Source: Lates calcarifer (lineage: Eukaryota; Chordata; Actinopteri; Centropomidae). Taken from it: a DNA stretch of 64,000 bases. Where the stretch lies: the NCBI RefSeq assembly GCF_001640805.2, contig NC_066852.1:8416194-8480193 (forward strand), written 5' to 3'. The translations under genes and the position numbers were made by a program. The notes below the pieces were generated by a model. The model worked only from the letters and a program-made list of their open reading frames with translations, had not been told where the DNA came from and searched no databases. Shown in pieces: positions 53,101 through 64,000 of this stretch; positions within the stretch are counted from its first letter, which is position 1; every line of letters starts with the position of its first letter.

Positions 53101-55309
53101 TGTCACTTCAAAGGGAGTGCATGGAGGTCAGGGTTTCATCAGACTGTGTCAGTGTTCGGCACAGATGATTGGAGAAAAATGCTGACCTAAAAATAGAACG
53201 CCGTGTCATGCTCATAAAGACAGACAGAGCCCAGATGATGTGATTCTATGCCAAATTGCTGTTATTAAAATACCTCCGTGCCAACAGATTGGGAGACACC
53301 TTGAGCTGGCTGCAGTGGGGTGTGGGTGGGGGTGTGAGGGTGTTATGGTGTGGCTGCAGCCACGTCGATGAAGTGGAGCGGGAGAAGGATGCACAAAGAG
53401 TCGGGACAGGTGTTGGAGATTTCGTCACAATTGAGTTTTTTTTTTTTTCATTACTGGTAAGAGTTCATCCCTCGTGCTCACTCTGCCTGCAGAGCTGAAG
53501 ATGTTTTTCTGCACAGGGATGGCAAATAGGATCATATGATGAGTGCTTAATGGCCCTGCAGTTACAACTGTTCTATATCACTGCCTCTCCCTGATGAATG
53601 AGGCGTTCATAGGGCAGTAACTTATTATTACTGCAGCATTAGTCCTTTGATCTTCCAGGAGTTTGAACCCTGGAGATTTTAAGAGGGATGGCTCGTCAGA
53701 ATAGCTTTGCAGATGGGATCGGGCCTGGTCTTGCCCTGGCTGTGGGGAGAGGAGGCCCAGAGGTGTGCAGAGGCACCAGCGTGCAGGAAAACCTGACTAC
53801 AGAGGCATCACAGTGCAGTCTAATGGACCCTTGGTTCCTAATGTTTGAATGGATCAAAGAAGTAATTTATTATGATATATTTGCAACTCATATTTTGGAT
53901 TTTGTTCATTTCCTCAGCCAGGACAGTCATGATTCTTGAACCTCCTGTAGAGGGAGAAGGAGAGTTTTATCTTCATAGACCCTGAATGTGAAGGTGCTGC
54001 CCCTGAATCCCTGCTCAGGAGCCACAATAAAACACAAGATGTCATTCGCGCCAGGACATTCCTCTATTAATGACAAAGGCGAATGGTAAACCTCATGATG
54101 AAACATGAAGAGGGAGAGGAGAAGGGAACAGAAGGTAGGAGAGAGTTAGAGAGGTGGAGAGGTGAATGGGTTGATTCAGAGGAGTGGCAGGTGAGGCCAG
54201 AGGGCGACCTGCACCAGCCCTGTCTGTCTTCAAGGTCAGGTCTGGCAGGTCAGAAACAGGACTGTTAACGGGAAAATTTGTTGCTTTGATTTAACCCTTT
54301 CACGTCTTTCTCCTCCCTTTTTGTCGTCGCTAGTCCCTCTCTGGTGCTCACATTCCCCTCTGTTTACCTACCTAATTCTCTTTCCACCCTCCCATCCTCC
54401 ATTGGTTTGTCTGGCACGTCCCCGTTCTCATTGTGCAGGCTGAGCCGCTGGCCCTCTTTAAGATCTGCATTAGAATGTTGTTTTTATATAGCAGCAAGCG
54501 GAGGCATGTGGAGTCTCTTTTGAACTGCTCGGCAAACAGATGGAGGTTTTCACGCTGCCTTTATGAGATTAAGTGAAACATTCCCATAAAAGAAAGACAT
54601 TTTCCCCCTGTCCCTTCACCCACCACTGTCTCACTTTCTCTCTGTCTTACTCGTGTCTCTCATTCTGTCTTTGTCTCTGTCTCTTTTACTTTCTCTCTTT
54701 TTTTTTTTGACTCGCCTCAGGCTTGGGCAAGGGCACGCTGCTGAAAGTGAAGTGGAAAGTAGACAGGTTTGTGTTACCAATAACTACTTCCCCAGGCAAG
54801 CAAGTGAGCACTAAGCATCTCCCAGAGTTTAAAGCAAACCAGCAAACAGGTCCTGTGAGTCCGACACTGCAGGCGGAGGGAGTGAGTTCTTGTTTCTCCT
54901 CTGCAGAATGAACCTGTTTAACTCTGACTCAGGTGGGTTAGTGCCAAGTGCCCCCTCTCTGGCTTTTAACAGGGGTTTGACAAAACAGATTCACAGGGCA
55001 GACAGTGTGCCTCTACAGTATGTAATTCACTAGGATACAATGAGACTATTTAGACTTGCTTCGCCATTTACCCCATGCAAATCTAAAGCATGTCCAGTCG
55101 TTATCAAGCATGGTTAGTTTGAAATGTTGTGATTTTTCTATTTCTCTATATTGACCCACATTTTATAAGAACAGTGTTTTAGAGTCAGACAGCATGCAGA
55201 GAGAACAGTGTTTAAATCCTCATGTTGTTGTTGTGAATGATGTTGATGAAGGTGATGAACTACATTTTGAGAATTGGCAGGAGCCAATTATGGCCAGTTG
55301 ATCAGTTGA
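50117..55309. other. Noncoding stretch
   Basis: No supported exon. A strong pyrimidine tract and CAG at 54600-54720 look like an acceptor, but the following frame is unrecognised. A 12-T run lies at 53437-53448. Confidence 0.5.
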
Positions 55310-55608
55310 TCCACCACTTTGGTCCAGTCTGAAATATTTCAACAACCATCTGATGAATTGCCTTGAAATTTTGTCCGGGAACTCATGCTCCTCTTGGGAG
55401 GAATGCTGTTGACCTTTGGTGATCCTCCGACTGTTACTGTAGCGCCACCCTGAGGATCACATTTGTGGTTTTGAGTGAAAAATGTCAACAACTGGCTGGA
55501 TGGCCAAGACATTTTATCCAGATATTCATGTTCCCCATAGGAAAAACTGGATTAACGTTAGTTATTCCTGATTTTGGTTTATGACCAAAACCCTGCAAAA
55601 CTAACAAC
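55310..55608 (+). repeat. Interspersed repeat family A, copy 4
   Basis: Begins CCACCACTTTGGTCCAGTCTGAAATA. It has GATGAATTGCCTTGAAATTTTGT, TAGCGCCACCCTGAGGATCACA, a second internal subunit starting AATGTCAACAACTGGCTGGATGG, and TTTGGTTTATGACCAAAACC. The family's internal tandem of two similar roughly 115-base subunits is visible here. It ends before the (GATA)n and Tc1 fragment. Confidence 0.8.
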
Positions 55609-55683
55609 ACTGTGTTACACTGGTGTTAATATTTAGCACAGGCACCCCTGTGATGCCAGTACACACGAACATACATGCATATG

Positions 55684-55684
55684 T

Positions 55685-55741
<57 letters not shown>
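55684..55741 (+). repeat. (GATA)n microsatellite
   Basis: About 14 GATA/TAGA units. Translated on the minus strand it gives Leu-Ser-Ile-Tyr repeats that are not a protein. The array lies between a family A repeat and the Tc1 remnant. Confidence 0.97.
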
Positions 55742-55837
55742 AACATGAAAAAAGAGAAACAGGGTAACAGTGCCCCCAGCCATAGGCTGTGAGGATGCTA
55801 TGCTGTGGCCTGCTCTGGACGTGTTGGACAGTATTCT

Positions 55838-55976
55838 TCGCCACCATCATCAAAACACCAAATGAGGGAATATCCTTTGGAGGAATGGTGCTCCATCCCT
55901 CCAGTAGAGTCCAGAGACTTGTAAAACCAATGCCAGGGAGCACTGAGGCTGCATGTGGTGACTCAACACCTTTCTA
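55838..55976 (+). pseudogene. Frameshifted C-terminal remnant of a Tc1/mariner transposase
   Basis: Seen: one frame gives EEWCSIPPVE from about 55880, and a second frame, displaced by a single-base deletion, gives VQRLVKPMP and ends STPF-stop at about 55974-55976. EEW.SIP followed by LV.(S)MP and a terminal STPF/STKY-like end is the usual C-terminus of Tc1/mariner transposases. Only this tail is present; the DDE catalytic domain and inverted repeats are not visible. The remnant follows a (GATA)n array and a truncated repeat copy. Confidence 0.6.
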
Positions 55977-56291
55977 AGACACAATTTTGGTTTGTCACTC
56001 GTTTATACTTTACACCACAACCTTTGTTTGACTGCTATAGTTTTTAACCAGTTTGCAGGTTTTTCATTTAAAAGTTCATTTTATTAAACTGGTCTTATTT
56101 TCATAAACAGGTCCTACTGACTTGTGAAATGTGATTTGCAACGATTTATAGTAGTTATGCAATGGTAGAAATGTCCAGTGCCACGGGAGGTAGTGTATGG
56201 TATTCTTGTAATTTGAAATCAGACAAGTCTTTTAAATTTTATCTGTGTCTAAGTTTCCCTCATGTACAGACAGAGTGTGTCTTCAGTTGTC

Positions 56292-56292
<1 letters not shown>

Positions 56293-56343
<51 letters not shown>

Positions 56344-56361
56344 TGTGTCTGTGTGTGTGTT
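56293..56361 (+). repeat. (TG)n microsatellite before a doubtful acceptor
   Basis: About 25 pure TG units, then CTGTGTCTGTGTGTGTGT. Twelve bases later comes CAG at 56371-56373. Confidence 0.95.
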
Positions 56362-56373
56362 TTTGCTCTGCAG

Positions 56374-56439
56374 AAAGACACGGCTTACTGCATGGCCTGT
56401 TCCAAGAATGAATTCCTGGAGGCTTACAAGAGCTGTTGA
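56374..56439 (+). CDS. Doubtful terminal coding exon, unknown gene
   Basis: Seen: a (TG)n/T-rich stretch ends in TTTTTGCTCTGCAG, followed by 21 codons beginning KDTAYCMACSKNEF and ending in C, then TGA at 56437-56439. An AATAAA lies at 56850-56855, which would give a 3' UTR of about 430 bases. The segment is cysteine-rich (CxxC, then C ten residues later). I do not recognise a family, and it does not resemble any part of RNF43. It could be the last exon of a nested or neighbouring + strand gene, or a chance open frame beside an acceptor-like sequence. Confidence 0.2.
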   Translation, partial: KDTAYCMACSKNEFLEAYKSC

Positions 56440-57449
56440 ATGAGATGGAGGGCTCAGGGCAGGAATGATGGGTGGGAGGGAGGGAGAGGAGGGAGGCTGC
56501 TGTACTCTATAGGAGGGGTGTCAGGCTCTCACTTACAGGCCTGATTAAATAACAGGATGCTTTATGAAAACAAGAACATTATCTGCCTCTTAAAAGGCCG
56601 GGAAAGGCCCTCTAATTGGCTTCCCCTGAGTCTCTGTGTTGCCGGCCGTCGGTGAGAGAAAAAATCCTCAGCCGGCTACAAACTGAGAGAAATTATTCAG
56701 CACACTTTCTCTCCCTCCTCTAGTTATACTCTCATCAGCACTATAGGAATGTATCAACATAGCGATACCAAGCCTACAAAAAGGGTTTCTTTTTCCACCC
56801 AAAGGAGGATTATTCCTACCTGAATCTCTTGATTGAGTGCAATACAAACAATAAAGAGATAGTGGCTCCTCTGTGGGATCGGACAGTTTCTCATGTGGCA
56901 ACTTTCACAGCCGAGGTTTTAAAAAAGGCCCTGTAGATGTTTGGAGAAGTGGGAAGAAAATGTTAGAGGTGGGGTTTGGTATGTTTGTGTTCCCTGCGAG
57001 ATCAGAAGAGTCCGTACATCCAGGGATCAAACTCCCCCCTCTTTACATTTCTCTCCCTGCCATCTTACCCAGGTGGTTTACTTAATTATACTTATTAAAG
57101 TCAAGTACTGCTATGATTAAAGTATATCATGATAGTTACCACTGTAATTAATTTTAGAACTATTTCATATGCTTACACAGCTTTAGTTAATTATAGTGAT
57201 GGTTCAGTGTAGCAGCAGTCAGTGTTAGTAAAGCACTGTTGGACTGACAATGTCAAAATATATTATCATTCACTGTAATAGTAGTAGTTCACCTCTTAGA
57301 TTAAACCCACTATGGTTAGAATTGTGTTAAAAATTTCTAGCCCACATGTATGTGTATGTCTGTAGTGCATATTTTTTTAGCCTGGATCACAAGAAAACCA
57401 GAACAAAACAGCTGTGGTTTTATGAGGGCTTTAACTTTACTCTTTGTTT

Positions 57450-57668
57450 CTTGTACAGATTAAACAAACAAGATGTTAATTAGTGAGCTAAAGGTGCTGG
57501 TCGACAGATGTCTTTTCTTTCACCTTTCAACAGATCCAGGCTAGCTGCTTTTAGTCTTTATGCTAAGCTAAGCGAACCATGTCTTGGCACATAGACATAA
57601 GAAAGGTATTGATCTTCATTGAGAAAGTGAATAAATATATTTTCTAAAATGTTGAACTATTCCTTTAA
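57450..57668 (+). repeat. Partial copy of MITE-like family B
   Basis: Contains TACAGATTAAACAAACAAG, TTAGTGAGCTAAAGGTGCTGG, TTATGCTAAGCTAAGCGAACC, GTATTGATCTTCATTGAGAA and TTGAACTATTCCTTTAA. It includes a longer internal section than the 27.4 kb copy, ending with the typical family terminus. Confidence 0.6.
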
Positions 57669-58065
57669 GGAGCTGTACAGCTGAAAGTCGCAGCTCATGA
57701 GGCTTTAAAACTCAAAGTCAAGTTTCCTTCTTGACATGTTTACTGGCTGCCGACACTATCGGTGCCCAGGCCGCTGAGTTTAAAGAGTGATTTGTAAGGT
57801 CATATGTTGGCGTGTGTGCGTGATGGAGTCGGGTCTCTCAGCTCCATCATCACAGCTGTCACTGGCGGTCACATCAGTCTCATCTGCCCGCAGGCTGCAG
57901 CCGCTCGCTGCCCAGCCGTTTGATGTTTCGAGGATGTGTTTAGCAAACGATAGTGTATCAGATGGCATTGGTCTTTCTCTGTTAACTCGTGCTTTGCATT
58001 TCAAATGTGTGTCACAGTCCAGCCAGCTCCTGCTAACGAGAGGTGGCAAGAGACAAGGGAAGTGC

Positions 58066-58070
<5 letters not shown>

Positions 58071-58105
<35 letters not shown>
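58071..58105 (+). repeat. (GA)n microsatellite
   Basis: About 17 GA units, then AAAGAGGGGAGGGG. Confidence 0.95.
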
Positions 58106-58109
<4 letters not shown>

Positions 58110-58253
58110 GGGAGGGGTGAACTTCAATACTGTGAGTTCTCTAAGTGACCTCTCTTACCTCCAGACAGACAGATCAGGTTCATAATTTTTTCCAGTATGT
58201 CTCTCTCCTCTGCATGAGAAAGGTGGCCAAGCCCAGGTTCTGGATTTAGTGTT

Positions 58254-58255
<2 letters not shown>

Positions 58256-58309
<54 letters not shown>
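58256..58309 (+). repeat. (GT)n microsatellite
   Basis: About 25 GT units on the + strand, with one CG near its start. Confidence 0.97.
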
Positions 58310-58310
<1 letters not shown>

Positions 58311-58420
58311 CAGGATGAATGGAAGGTAGCGGGAGGAGGAGTGTGTGATTCAGGCCCACCCCCTCAGGCTCAATACTTTTCCTGAGAGCGTAAAATCTCC
58401 TCACCTGCCCTGACTCGCTT

Positions 58421-58500
58421 GCCCCCCACCCCACCTACCCCCGCCTCCCCTCCTCTTCATTCAGTACTTGCCCCCCCACCCCCCACCCCCCACCCCACCT
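58421..58500 (-). repeat. C-rich tract; G-quadruplex pattern on the minus strand
   Basis: CCCCCCACCCCACC near 58421 and CCCCCCCACCCCCCACCCCCCACCCC at 58471-58496 (given here as one C-run pattern: runs of 7, 6, 6 and 4 C split by single A). The minus strand therefore holds long G runs with one-base loops. Confidence 0.9.
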
Positions 58501-59507
58501 CCAGCGTCCCCACATCAAAGTACCCCTGTGAGTAATGGATACCCAGCAGGGCCACACCCTTCCCTCTTCCAACCAACTTAACTGCCGCTCAGCCAGTGGC
58601 AAGCACCCGGCAATCACACAGCACACACACATACAGCAATTATTCACACACAATTAGACTTAAATATACAGCTTAAAAGATAGGGAAACAATATTTAAAG
58701 CAAGGCCGCATAGTTTTGGTTATACTTGATGTAATTTACCAAACTATTTCAACATTTACATAAGCATATTCAGATAGAAAAAGATTTAGAAGGAATGTAG
58801 CCACATTTAAACTTTACTGACTCCCATTTAATGTTGCTCAGTATGCTCTTTGCCAATTAATTGTCTACAGACTAAATATTAATTATGACAATAAACTAGT
58901 ATTTCTTCACACCATTCATCATCTGGAGATAATATTACTGTTAAGTTAGTGAGTACCTTTTTTGGTCATCACTAAGGTGAAAGATATTAGGAATCTACAT
59001 TTGACCAAAAAAAAAAAAGTTGTGTTTCCAGTCTACAAGTTTATGAAGGCATTAGAGGACAATATTTTGGTGCCAGCAGGATTTTCATCACCAAAATCAT
59101 CCATGTGACCACAGTCTTCTGTTCTAGCTGTCAATTTAATACGTACTATGTTCAGTGAGCTTACTACTATGAGTCTGTATGTTCAGTATGTTTAATACCT
59201 GAGTGATTGGAATAATCAAGTATTAGATCTGAATGGACCTGAACGTATCAGCCAGAGAAGAAAAATATGTTTGATATTAAATTATTTTAAGATGATCTGC
59301 TGCCTAGCACCAGGTTAGCTGGGATGTTTTATGATGTGGAAGGTGAAAACAAGACTTCTTATTAAGAAGTTAGATTTTTGTCTTTTAGGGGCTGTTTGAA
59401 TCAGCTGCATTTTAGATTGGTTCCCTCTCAAATCAGGTCTCTGTTGTTATAAATTCCATATCAGGTACTGGTAGGTTAAATGGATCCTAATACCTGATCC
59501 TGATATT

Positions 59508-59656
59508 TCCATTCCCATCAGCCTCAGCTGCACTTTGTCTTTAGCGTTAGTTAATGTTAGGGTGCTAATGTAGTGAACTTAGTGGCTGAACACTCAGTGT
59601 GTTATCATTGTCCTTGTGAGCATGTTTTAGCTCATTTAGCTCAAAGCACTGTAGTC
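59508..59656 (+). repeat. Interspersed repeat family A, copy 5 (3' portion)
   Basis: Starts ATTCCCATCAGCCTCAGCTGCACTTTGT and continues through GTTAGTTAATGTTAGGGTGC, TATCATTGTCCTTGTGAGCATG and TTAGCTCATTTAGCTCAAAGCACTG. This is the 3' third of the family, in + orientation. Confidence 0.7.
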
Positions 59657-60307
59657 ACCACAGTGGTGATAGTCTTCAGTCTTGTTTAATAATTAGCTTT
59701 AAAACTGCTCCCATGTATTGTCACTTTGAAGTAAATACTATTTAACAATGAATAATAATGAGTTTACACAAAGTGAGCCAGCTGACCACTGGGTAAAGTG
59801 ATGTACTATTGTGTGCCCCCCACTAAAATCTTCGTCACCAGCCCCCACCTCTGTCTGCTTCTCATTTAGGCATGCGGCATGTCCCAGTGCCTCAGTAATG
59901 ATTCCAGTGTGCCAGGCCGGTCAGGAGAAATGACAGAGCAGAGTCTCGGCCTCAGACCTGTAGGCCCAGAGCTCTGTACTCTGTCATTAGACGCTTTAAT
60001 GCAGCAGCACCACAGCGTGCTCGCCTCCCTCCTCTCCCTCCCTCTCTGCCCCTCTCTTTTTTTTCTCTACCCCTTTCACTCTCACTCCTTATTCCCACAC
60101 ATATTATTCCATGCTATAATTTACTCGTGCACTGAATGATGTGGAGAGTCACGCTGGGAAAATAGACCAACCAGGTCCCCACAAGTACTACAAAGTTAGA
60201 TTGAGTTAAATAGAGTCCAGTGCCATGCTTTGAGAGTGTTAAAGGGTTATCAGAGCCCAAGGAAAAGGTTTCTGTCAGTGTGTGTGCTGGCATGTAATTA
60301 ACTGTTT

Positions 60308-60329
60308 AAAAAAAAAAAAAAAAAAAAAA
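60308..60329 (+). repeat. Poly-A run (22 A)
   Basis: Uninterrupted A run, followed by TCAAAATAAAGCC. It may be the tail of a decayed retroelement, but no body is recognisable upstream. Confidence 0.85.
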
Positions 60330-60392
60330 TCAAAATAAAGCCAACCATGCTCACTAATTAGCTCAGCTTGAAATGTCTTACTTTCTGGTTGC

Positions 60393-60640
60393 ACTGCAAA
60401 AATCTCTGTTGTAACATAGTCACTTAGTCATTAGAGTAAAACAAAAAAATCTTGTCATTGGAAAAACTGGGTGAAATTTATTTTATCTAGTTCCATTTCA
60501 AAACAACTTTTTCAGTAATTTTCTTGTAACTTTTCTTGTTCTGTCTGGTTTTATACTGAAAGCTTCTGGAACAAGTGAAATGATCTCACTCCGTTGGATT
60601 ATTTTTTTGATATATGAAAAACACTTACGCCACAATATTA
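60393..60640. repeat. Probable GCACTGCAAAAA-type fish DNA-transposon fragment
   Basis: Begins GCACTGCAAAAATCTCTG, with AAAAAAATCTTGTCATTGGAA, TTATTTTATCTAGTTCCATTTC and TTATTTTTTTGATATATG. It resembles the widespread fish element that opens CACTGCAAAAA and carries TTATTTTATCTAG-like blocks. Terminal inverted repeats were not confirmed. Confidence 0.4.
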
Positions 60641-63497
60641 GAATGAATAATTGAATTTTTGTGTTGTGGCTCACCACCACTTTTAGTTCAAAATCTGCTG
60701 TCAAAAGTCAAAGGTTATGAAGCTACTGGGTCACTCTGAATATAGTTCTGTAATGATAGATGTTTAACTACTATAGCAGATGTTTCTCCATGGCAAGATT
60801 GAATGTGTGTATGTGTGTGTGTAATATTCTCATCGTTGCCCTGTCCTTGTTCTCTCCGTTACGTTGGAACATGGCTGCAGATGAAGGGAGTTGGCCCGCT
60901 GGCCCGACTGTGCCATCCGCACCACATTAAACCCATGACAAACACCAAGACGTGAACAGGCAAAGCGATTTTGTCAGGCGACGGAAAAAGCTTGGCCCAT
61001 CCCCTTGTAATAAAGACATCACAGCAGCGTAGTTTGTTTCTACCCAGTTGGGAACACACTGTGATGCCAGGCCCTGGCTCACACACCGCACTTCACCAGG
61101 GATGTAAACAAACAGCGCTGGCGGGCCCCAAGCAGGCCACCCACTGGCTGGAGTCACAGGAGTTAATGCAAGATGAGCTGGGGCTGATACTGTAGATGTG
61201 CTGCTTGGAGTAAGGTGGACTATACATAGATTCCTGATTGGTCTGTTTGTCTGAATAACTTTCACCTGTGCAGTAGGTGTTACAATTTATGGACACTATG
61301 TGATTGAGAGATTTTTATGTGATTGTAGCATCTTTGAAATTATTCTGGTGGCAAATGAAAACTGGTGAAGAATATGCAATGTTTTCAGCCAACTAATCTC
61401 AGTCTTCTCAGCTCATATTTACAGAGAAGGAGGCAAAGACACTGATCTAGTAAAAAAACAAACACTAGTAAAACAAGAACCACTTGCTTGGTTTTTACAG
61501 AGCTTTCATCTGTACTCATGGCTTTCATCAGTGAATGGAGTTTAGTTTAGTTTTAGTGTAGCAGGTGTTGAGTATGCAGTGTGCTCAGACTGTAAAAGAA
61601 ACAAAATTAAGTACATATATATTACATAGTAAAAAAATAAGGTTAAATAGTAACTCTTTAGATTGTGAATGCATACCTGCTTGTGTGTGCGTGACCTCAC
61701 AGCTCCTCCAGGCCCCAAGCCCTCAGGTGTGTTTATGTTTGTGACCGCTTGCTTTTGCAGAAAGCTCTACACAGCCTGCTACTACTCCTCAACATCTGAA
61801 ATAATGTCTGCTTCACAGAACACAGCAGAAAGTCGCCCACGTTTGCCCACACCCTCTTTCAAAAGCCCTTCAGTGTTAAATGTAGCAGCAGGCTGTTGTG
61901 GTATGTGTGTTGTTTGTTAGTTTTTCCAGTGATGACGTCTTCACTGTATAACTCTGTAAACCACAGTCATTTCCGATGCTGCAATTGTTTTTACTGAAAT
62001 GCCTAATATTGTTTAATCACATGTCAAATTGCACTTGATGGGGACGGGTGTTTACCTAACCACAGGCCTGTCTGTTTCAGTTCCGACTAGAACAAACCTG
62101 GATGTTGAAACACTTTAGCCGGCAGTCCTTTGAACTGTCTTGTTAGCGTCAGACCTGCGCTTTTCACTGCAGCATTAAAGGTTAAATATATCTCCTATTA
62201 ATCATGTAATGAGATCTCTCAGGGCCTCTTCCGGGTCTGTGGCTCAGTCGAGACGAAGTCTTGGCAACCACACTGTGGTGCCACTACTACTAATACTGTG
62301 ATATAATAAGACCACAGCAGCAGTCATTCGAGAAATATAGTACGATATATTCTTGAACTGGTCGTTGTTAGTCTGAACTGTAGGAGGCTATTTGAAACTT
62401 CTCCACTGGTTCAGTGTGTGTGTGTATGTGTGTGTCAGACCACAAGAGCAGACTTTCCTGCATTTAATACCGCGATTAGAGGACGTATGGGCACACTGCT
62501 GCGTAGAGAACTTTTGAACCCCAGGTAAAACAAATTCCCACATGTCAAAGATCCAGTTTTTTTCTCTCATGTGACCACACCCCATTTAGGCCTATGCATG
62601 TACTACAATTATTGTTCTGATGAAACAGAGAAAAAGGCTCCTGCACAGGAGCTGAAAGCCAGATCAGAGGAGATATGCTCATTTTTTTATTTGACCTCTC
62701 CCTGACCACCGATACTAAAGCCTTTGAATACCACCTGTGGTTCTGTGGAACAATTCTGCAAACTCAGAATCACACAGAAGCACACACACATACTGTATGC
62801 ACATTCACAGATGGCAATTTAGTGTACGCATTGCTTTGAGGAAATAAATGAAACAGCTGTAAGCTTTTGACATTTGATGTACACAAAGGAAACGTCTGTT
62901 TCTTCCTTGTCATGCACTGACTTTCAGTGCCACCACTCCACAAAAGAAGTTTCTCATTAAACTTGATTAATGGCTCAACTGAGTGATGCTTCAACCTGAA
63001 TTTCTTTTGTAAGTGTCTGTGAGTGCACGCACACCTTCCTGCCCTGGGCTGCGAGCAGTAGGCTCACTGTTTAGTGTTGTGTTTGACCCGGATGATTAGG
63101 TGTTTAAACTTGTGTCTTCTCCTCATTAAGCCTTGGCAGATGCCAGACGCTTAAGAGCATGTGATGAGATATTGATGAAAAGGCTGCTATTTGTTTTCTC
63201 GTCGTCTTCTGGTGATGCTGGGGAAAGCATTTCTGGGCTTTTGTAGAACATGCTGATAACACAAACAACATTCAGAGCTGGCGAATAAACAAAGCCAGGT
63301 CAGGGAGCAGCTGGTCAATAGCAATGACAGAACATACAGTACACACACTCATGAAACAAAGCACAAAGGAACTACAGCTTGTAGAAATGACAATATCTCT
63401 ATGTTCCTCTAGATTTTAGCAACTCAGACACACACTAAGTTCTCTACAGCACAGCTAATGAATATTATTCACACTTTAAAACCATCAGACTGGGGAT
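60641..63497. other. Noncoding stretch
   Basis: No exon or repeat family was recognised. Acceptor-like CAGs at about 61760 and 62080 are followed by frames without family resemblance. Confidence 0.5.
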
Positions 63498-63611
63498 CTG
63501 CCCAGGGTGTATCCTGCCTCTCACCCAGTGTCAGCTGGGATTGGCTCCAGCCCCCCCATGACCCTTAAGGATAAGATGTATAGATAATGGATGGATGAAT
63601 GGATGGATAAA
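63498..63611 (-). repeat. CCATCCATTATNTATACTGCTTATCC-type fish repeat, copy 2, inverted
   Basis: The + strand reads CCAGGGTGTATCCTGCCTCTC, ACCCAGTGTCAGCTGGGATTGG, CTCCAGCCCCCCCATGACC and GATAATGGATGGATGAATGGA. This is the reverse complement of the repeat at 45.6 kb. The terminal GGAT units form a short simple repeat. Confidence 0.75.
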
Positions 63612-64000
63612 ACCATCAGCCAGCCAACACACACCAAAATGCTCATAATGGCATAACTTAGTCCTTAACTTAGGAGCACTGTTTCCACAGCATCTCTACC
63701 TTTTAAAATGTGCAGTTAGCAGCTTTCAGTAGTAAATATATAGTAAATGACAGTTAGTTACTATTCCATTTTTGGGATTTTAAAGTGACTCTATGTAACC
63801 CCTGAAAAAAAAAGAAATAGCAAATTCTGTCTTTTACAAATAAAAAGTTGAATTTATGTGCAATAAAATTCACCCTTGATCAATACACTCAGTGGTTTTG
63901 CTGCTACAGCCTTACTTGGTCTGGTATGACCAGTAGTTTATGGTGACAAATGTTAGCAAACTTTTGATAAATATTACTATGTTTCTATGTTAACTGTTAT

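Larger units (their letters stand above)
43887..64000 (+). other. rnf43: Probable downstream intron of rnf43 (no following exon found)
   Basis: The exon ends in phase 0 at a GTACGC donor. The next exon should encode about 25 codons of the PA domain with an A-rich, FDI/FDV-containing strand. No such block next to an acceptor was recognised in the remaining 20 kb. The later membrane, RING and long C-terminal exons are also absent. Either this intron runs past the right edge or a short exon was missed by eye. Confidence 0.4.

Noticed and set aside
54600..54780. Strong pyrimidine tract and CAG followed by an open frame (LGKGTLLKVKWKVDR, then GTTTGTG).
   Set aside because: It looks like an exon of about 50 bases, but the product is unrecognised, the donor is weak and no partner exon is found. 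Kept only as an acceptor-like sequence.
57880..57960. A frame reading QPFDVSRMCLAN near CCCGCAG, considered as the next rnf43 exon because the PA domain has an FDV/FDI strand.
   Set aside because: In the frame demanded by phase 0 from the preceding exon there is a TGA after nine codons, and the rest does not match the family.
60859..61265. Overlapping minus-strand frames of 75 and 112 codons.
   Set aside because: There is no recognisable domain, composition is irregular and no splice partners are evident.

Overview
The window looks like teleost fish genomic DNA, probably from a percomorph. It is AT-rich and gene-poor, full of long (TG)n and other microsatellites, and carries fragments of interspersed repeats typical of fish: a tRNA-derived SINE, a non-LTR retrotransposon 3' end, a Tc1/mariner transposase tail, palindromic MITE-like elements and a repeat family present in five copies. 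Nothing prokaryotic is present. The many 60-150 codon open frames are mostly chance frames or translations of dinucleotide repeats.

The one coding exon I can identify is at 43773-43886 on the + strand. It encodes 38 codons of the extracellular protease-associated (PA) domain of RNF43, the transmembrane RING E3 ligase that removes Frizzled receptors and restrains Wnt signalling. It has an AG acceptor and a GT donor, is phase 0 at both ends, and carries the conserved cysteine pair and an N-glycosylation sequon. I did not find the preceding exon (signal peptide and start of the ectodomain) or any following exon (rest of the PA domain, membrane segment, RING, C-terminal tail). The simplest layout is that most of the window is intron: at least 43.7 kb before the exon and possibly up to 20 kb after it.

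Layout: 1-12 kb, unique noncoding DNA with (TG)n arrays, one copy of the five-copy repeat and a (CT)n tract. 12-15 kb, a palindromic repeat, a stretch of degenerate TTATCTYGAGATAA-like motifs, a long (TG)n and an intact tRNA-derived SINE with target-site duplication. 15-24 kb, mostly unique, with a doubtful minus-strand spliced reading frame near 19.1-19.5 kb. 24-32 kb, MITE-like fragments, a compound (AT)n(TG)n(AT)n tract and a LINE tail. 33-43 kb, four long (TG)n arrays, another five-copy repeat, and a (CAGGG)6 G-quadruplex tract. 43.7-43.9 kb, the rnf43 exon, whose polypyrimidine tract is a (CT)20 microsatellite. 44-64 kb, more repeats including three five-copy-family members, a (GATA)n array, the Tc1 remnant, a doubtful terminal exon at 56.4 kb, and two opposed copies of a CCATCCATTATCTATA-type repeat.

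The strongest non-gene pattern is that every long (TG)n array reads TG, never CA, on the + strand, which is the sense strand of rnf43. The pre-mRNA would therefore carry repeated (UG)n tracts. I found no convincing new multi-gene system.
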